Shown here one piece after another: positions 4,904 through 5,686 of a stretch of 5,686 bases of DNA (its first letter is position 1; every line of letters starts with the position of its first letter). Below the pieces are notes generated by a model, which saw nothing but the letters and a program-made list of their open reading frames with translations, ran no database searches and was not told the origin of the DNA. The position numbers were made by a program, and so were the translations under genes. Source of the stretch: Desulfosporosinus sp. (GTDB taxonomy: Bacteria; Bacillota; Desulfitobacteriia; Desulfitobacteriales; Desulfitobacteriaceae); contig JADQBO010000192.1 of the NCBI GenBank assembly GCA_016278585.1, positions 1 through 5,686 of the forward strand. Direction: 5' to 3'.

Positions 4904-5365
4904 TTAAAATGACTTGAGCAAATTTGCGGTTTCGATAGCAGTCATAGCAGCATCAAAGCCTTTGTTTCCAGCCTTTGTTCCCGCTCGTTCAATGGCTTGT
5001 TCAATACTTTCTGTTGCTATAACCCCGAAAATAACAGGAACTCCGGTTTGCAAGCCGACTTGGGCAATTCCTTTACTGACCTCATTGCTGACAAGATCAA
5101 AATGAGGAGTGGCCCCACGAATAACGGCTCCAAGGCAAATTACAGCATCATAGCGTTTTGAAAGTGCCATCTTTTGTGCTACTAAGGGAATTTCAAAGGC
5201 ACCCGGAACCCAAGCTAATTCAATGTCGTTTTCAAGTACCCCATGTCGGTGAAGCCCATCAATTGCCCCACCTACTAATTTGCTTGTGATAAATTCGTTA
5301 AAGCGTGCCGCAATAATTCCGATCTTTAAACCTTGAGCTATTAAATTACCTTCTAAAGTTTTCAT
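4904..5365 (-). CDS. ribH: 6,7-dimethyl-8-ribityllumazine synthase
   Basis: RibH joins 5-amino-6-ribitylamino-uracil with 3,4-dihydroxy-2-butanone 4-phosphate to make lumazine, the last precursor before riboflavin, in the cytoplasm as pentamers that often build 60-subunit shells. At 153 residues it has the usual length. Family landmarks are Ala-Arg-Phe-Asn (20-23), Val-Pro-Gly-Ala-Phe-Glu-Ile-Pro (53-60), Gly-Ala-Val-Ile-Arg-Gly-Ala-Thr-Pro-His (79-88) and Gly-Thr-Lys-Ala-Gly-Asn-Lys-Gly (129-136). His88, Arg127 and Lys135 fall on the same numbers as the catalytic His88 and substrate-binding residues of the B. subtilis enzyme. The ATG at 5365 is preceded by AAAGGA with about 9 bases of spacing. 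It follows ribBA by 56 bases on the same strand, the usual order at the end of a rib operon; no promoter is evident between them. An FMN riboswitch, if present, would lie outside the window. Confidence 0.97.
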   Translation of the reverse strand: MKTLEGNLIAQGLKIGIIAARFNEFITSKLVGGAIDGLHRHGVLENDIELAWVPGAFEIPLVAQKMALSKRYDAVICLGAVIRGATPHFDLVSNEVSKGIAQVGLQTGVPVIFGVIATESIEQAIERAGTKAGNKGFDAAMTAIETANLLKSF

Positions 5366-5421
5366 TGTTAAACATCCTTTCTATATGACAAATAGCCTTA
5401 ATTAACCCCTATAACAACCTT

Positions 5422-5686
5422 TTAATGAACTCCTGTTAAAAAATGTCCCATCTTTTGTTTTTTGGTACAAAGATATTTAGTGTTTTCTGGCTTACATGAT
5501 ATTTCTACAGGAACACGCTCTATTACTTTTAAGCCATACCCTTCTAGACCTACAATTTTTCGTGGATTATTGGTCATTAAACGCACTTTGGATATTCCAA
5601 GGTCAGCTAATATCTGAGCACCTACGCCGTAATCTCGTAGGTCTTCTGGAAATCCTAAGGCCAGATTAGCCTCAACAGATCGGAAG
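5422..5686 (-). CDS. ribBA: RibBA, C-terminal end of the GTP cyclohydrolase II domain (partial)
   Basis: Only the last 84 reliable codons plus the stop are present; the gene runs off the right edge. They show the C-terminal signature of GTP cyclohydrolase II: Val-Glu-Ala-Asn-Leu-x-Leu-Gly-Phe-Pro, then Asp-Leu-Arg-Asp-Tyr-Gly-Val-Gly-Ala-Gln-Ile-Leu, Leu-Met-Thr-Asn-Asn-Pro-Arg-Lys-Ile, Gly-Leu-Glu-Gly-Tyr-Gly and Glu-Arg-Val-Pro, ending with a Lys-Lys-x-Lys-Met-Gly-His tail. This enzyme opens GTP to the first pyrimidine intermediate of riboflavin synthesis. In Firmicutes the domain is usually fused behind a RibB (DHBP synthase) half; the tail fits the fused RibBA type, but the RibB half is out of view, so free-standing RibA remains possible. 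The first ten bases in reading direction (5686-5677) are probably adapter, so the Phe-Arg-Ser before Val-Glu-Ala-Asn is not trustworthy. Confidence 0.92.
   Translation of the reverse strand, partial: FRSVEANLALGFPEDLRDYGVGAQILADLGISKVRLMTNNPRKIVGLEGYGLKVIERVPVEISCKPENTKYLCTKKQKMGHFLTGVH
5677..5686 (+). other. Probable residual Illumina adapter at the contig end
   Basis: The last ten bases, AGATCGGAAG, equal the first ten of the common Illumina adapter; read on the minus strand they are its 3' end, CTTCCGATCT. They fall exactly where RibBA homologues have Asp-Thr before Val-Glu-Ala-Asn, but here the codons give Arg-Ser. Agreement with the family resumes at the first base after the match. Confidence 0.75.

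Overview
The window looks like a chromosomal piece of an endospore-forming, probably anaerobic Firmicute. The grounds are moderately AT-rich DNA, strong AGGAGG-type ribosome sites, two small coat-F-like proteins, a DivIVA-like protein and a sigma factor of the SigH class. A member of the Peptococcaceae/Desulfitobacteriaceae such as Desulfosporosinus is my best guess, from general impression only. No transposase, integrase, CRISPR array, tRNA or rRNA was seen, and no stretch longer than 300 bases lacks a gene.

Layout, left to right. Bases 1-187 are non-coding; the only thing I can support there is a promoter-like element (118-147) and a ribosome site (175-180). A plus-strand group follows: an LpdD-like small protein (188-589), a long UbiD-family decarboxylase (610-2376), and a DUF2007-like protein with a C-terminal membrane anchor (2450-2836). 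The first two sit 20 bases apart and are probably one transcript for a prenyl-FMN-dependent decarboxylase and its helper. A run of 5-base repeats begins in the last codons of the decarboxylase gene. A long perfect inverted repeat lies inside the DUF2007 gene.

Convergent to this group is a minus-strand DivIVA-like coiled-coil gene (2860-3384, TTG start). A 230-base divergent intergenic region (3385-3614) separates it from two small plus-strand genes of the coat-F/ferritin-like helical type (3615-3824 and 3841-4038). These end in a strong bidirectional terminator (4045-4092).

The rest is on the minus strand. Read in its own direction it runs: 3' end of ribBA (5686-5422), ribH (5365-4904), a 155-base gap, then a SigH-class sigma factor (4748-4125) ending at the shared terminator. 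RibBA and RibH are consecutive riboflavin enzymes and probably the end of a rib operon. The leader of the sigma gene holds an inverted repeat that would hide its ribosome site in any read-through mRNA. A promoter-like element is placed so that its own transcript would escape this.

The last ten bases (5677-5686) equal the start of the common Illumina adapter and replace well-conserved RibBA residues. They are probably sequencing artefact at a contig end rather than genome.
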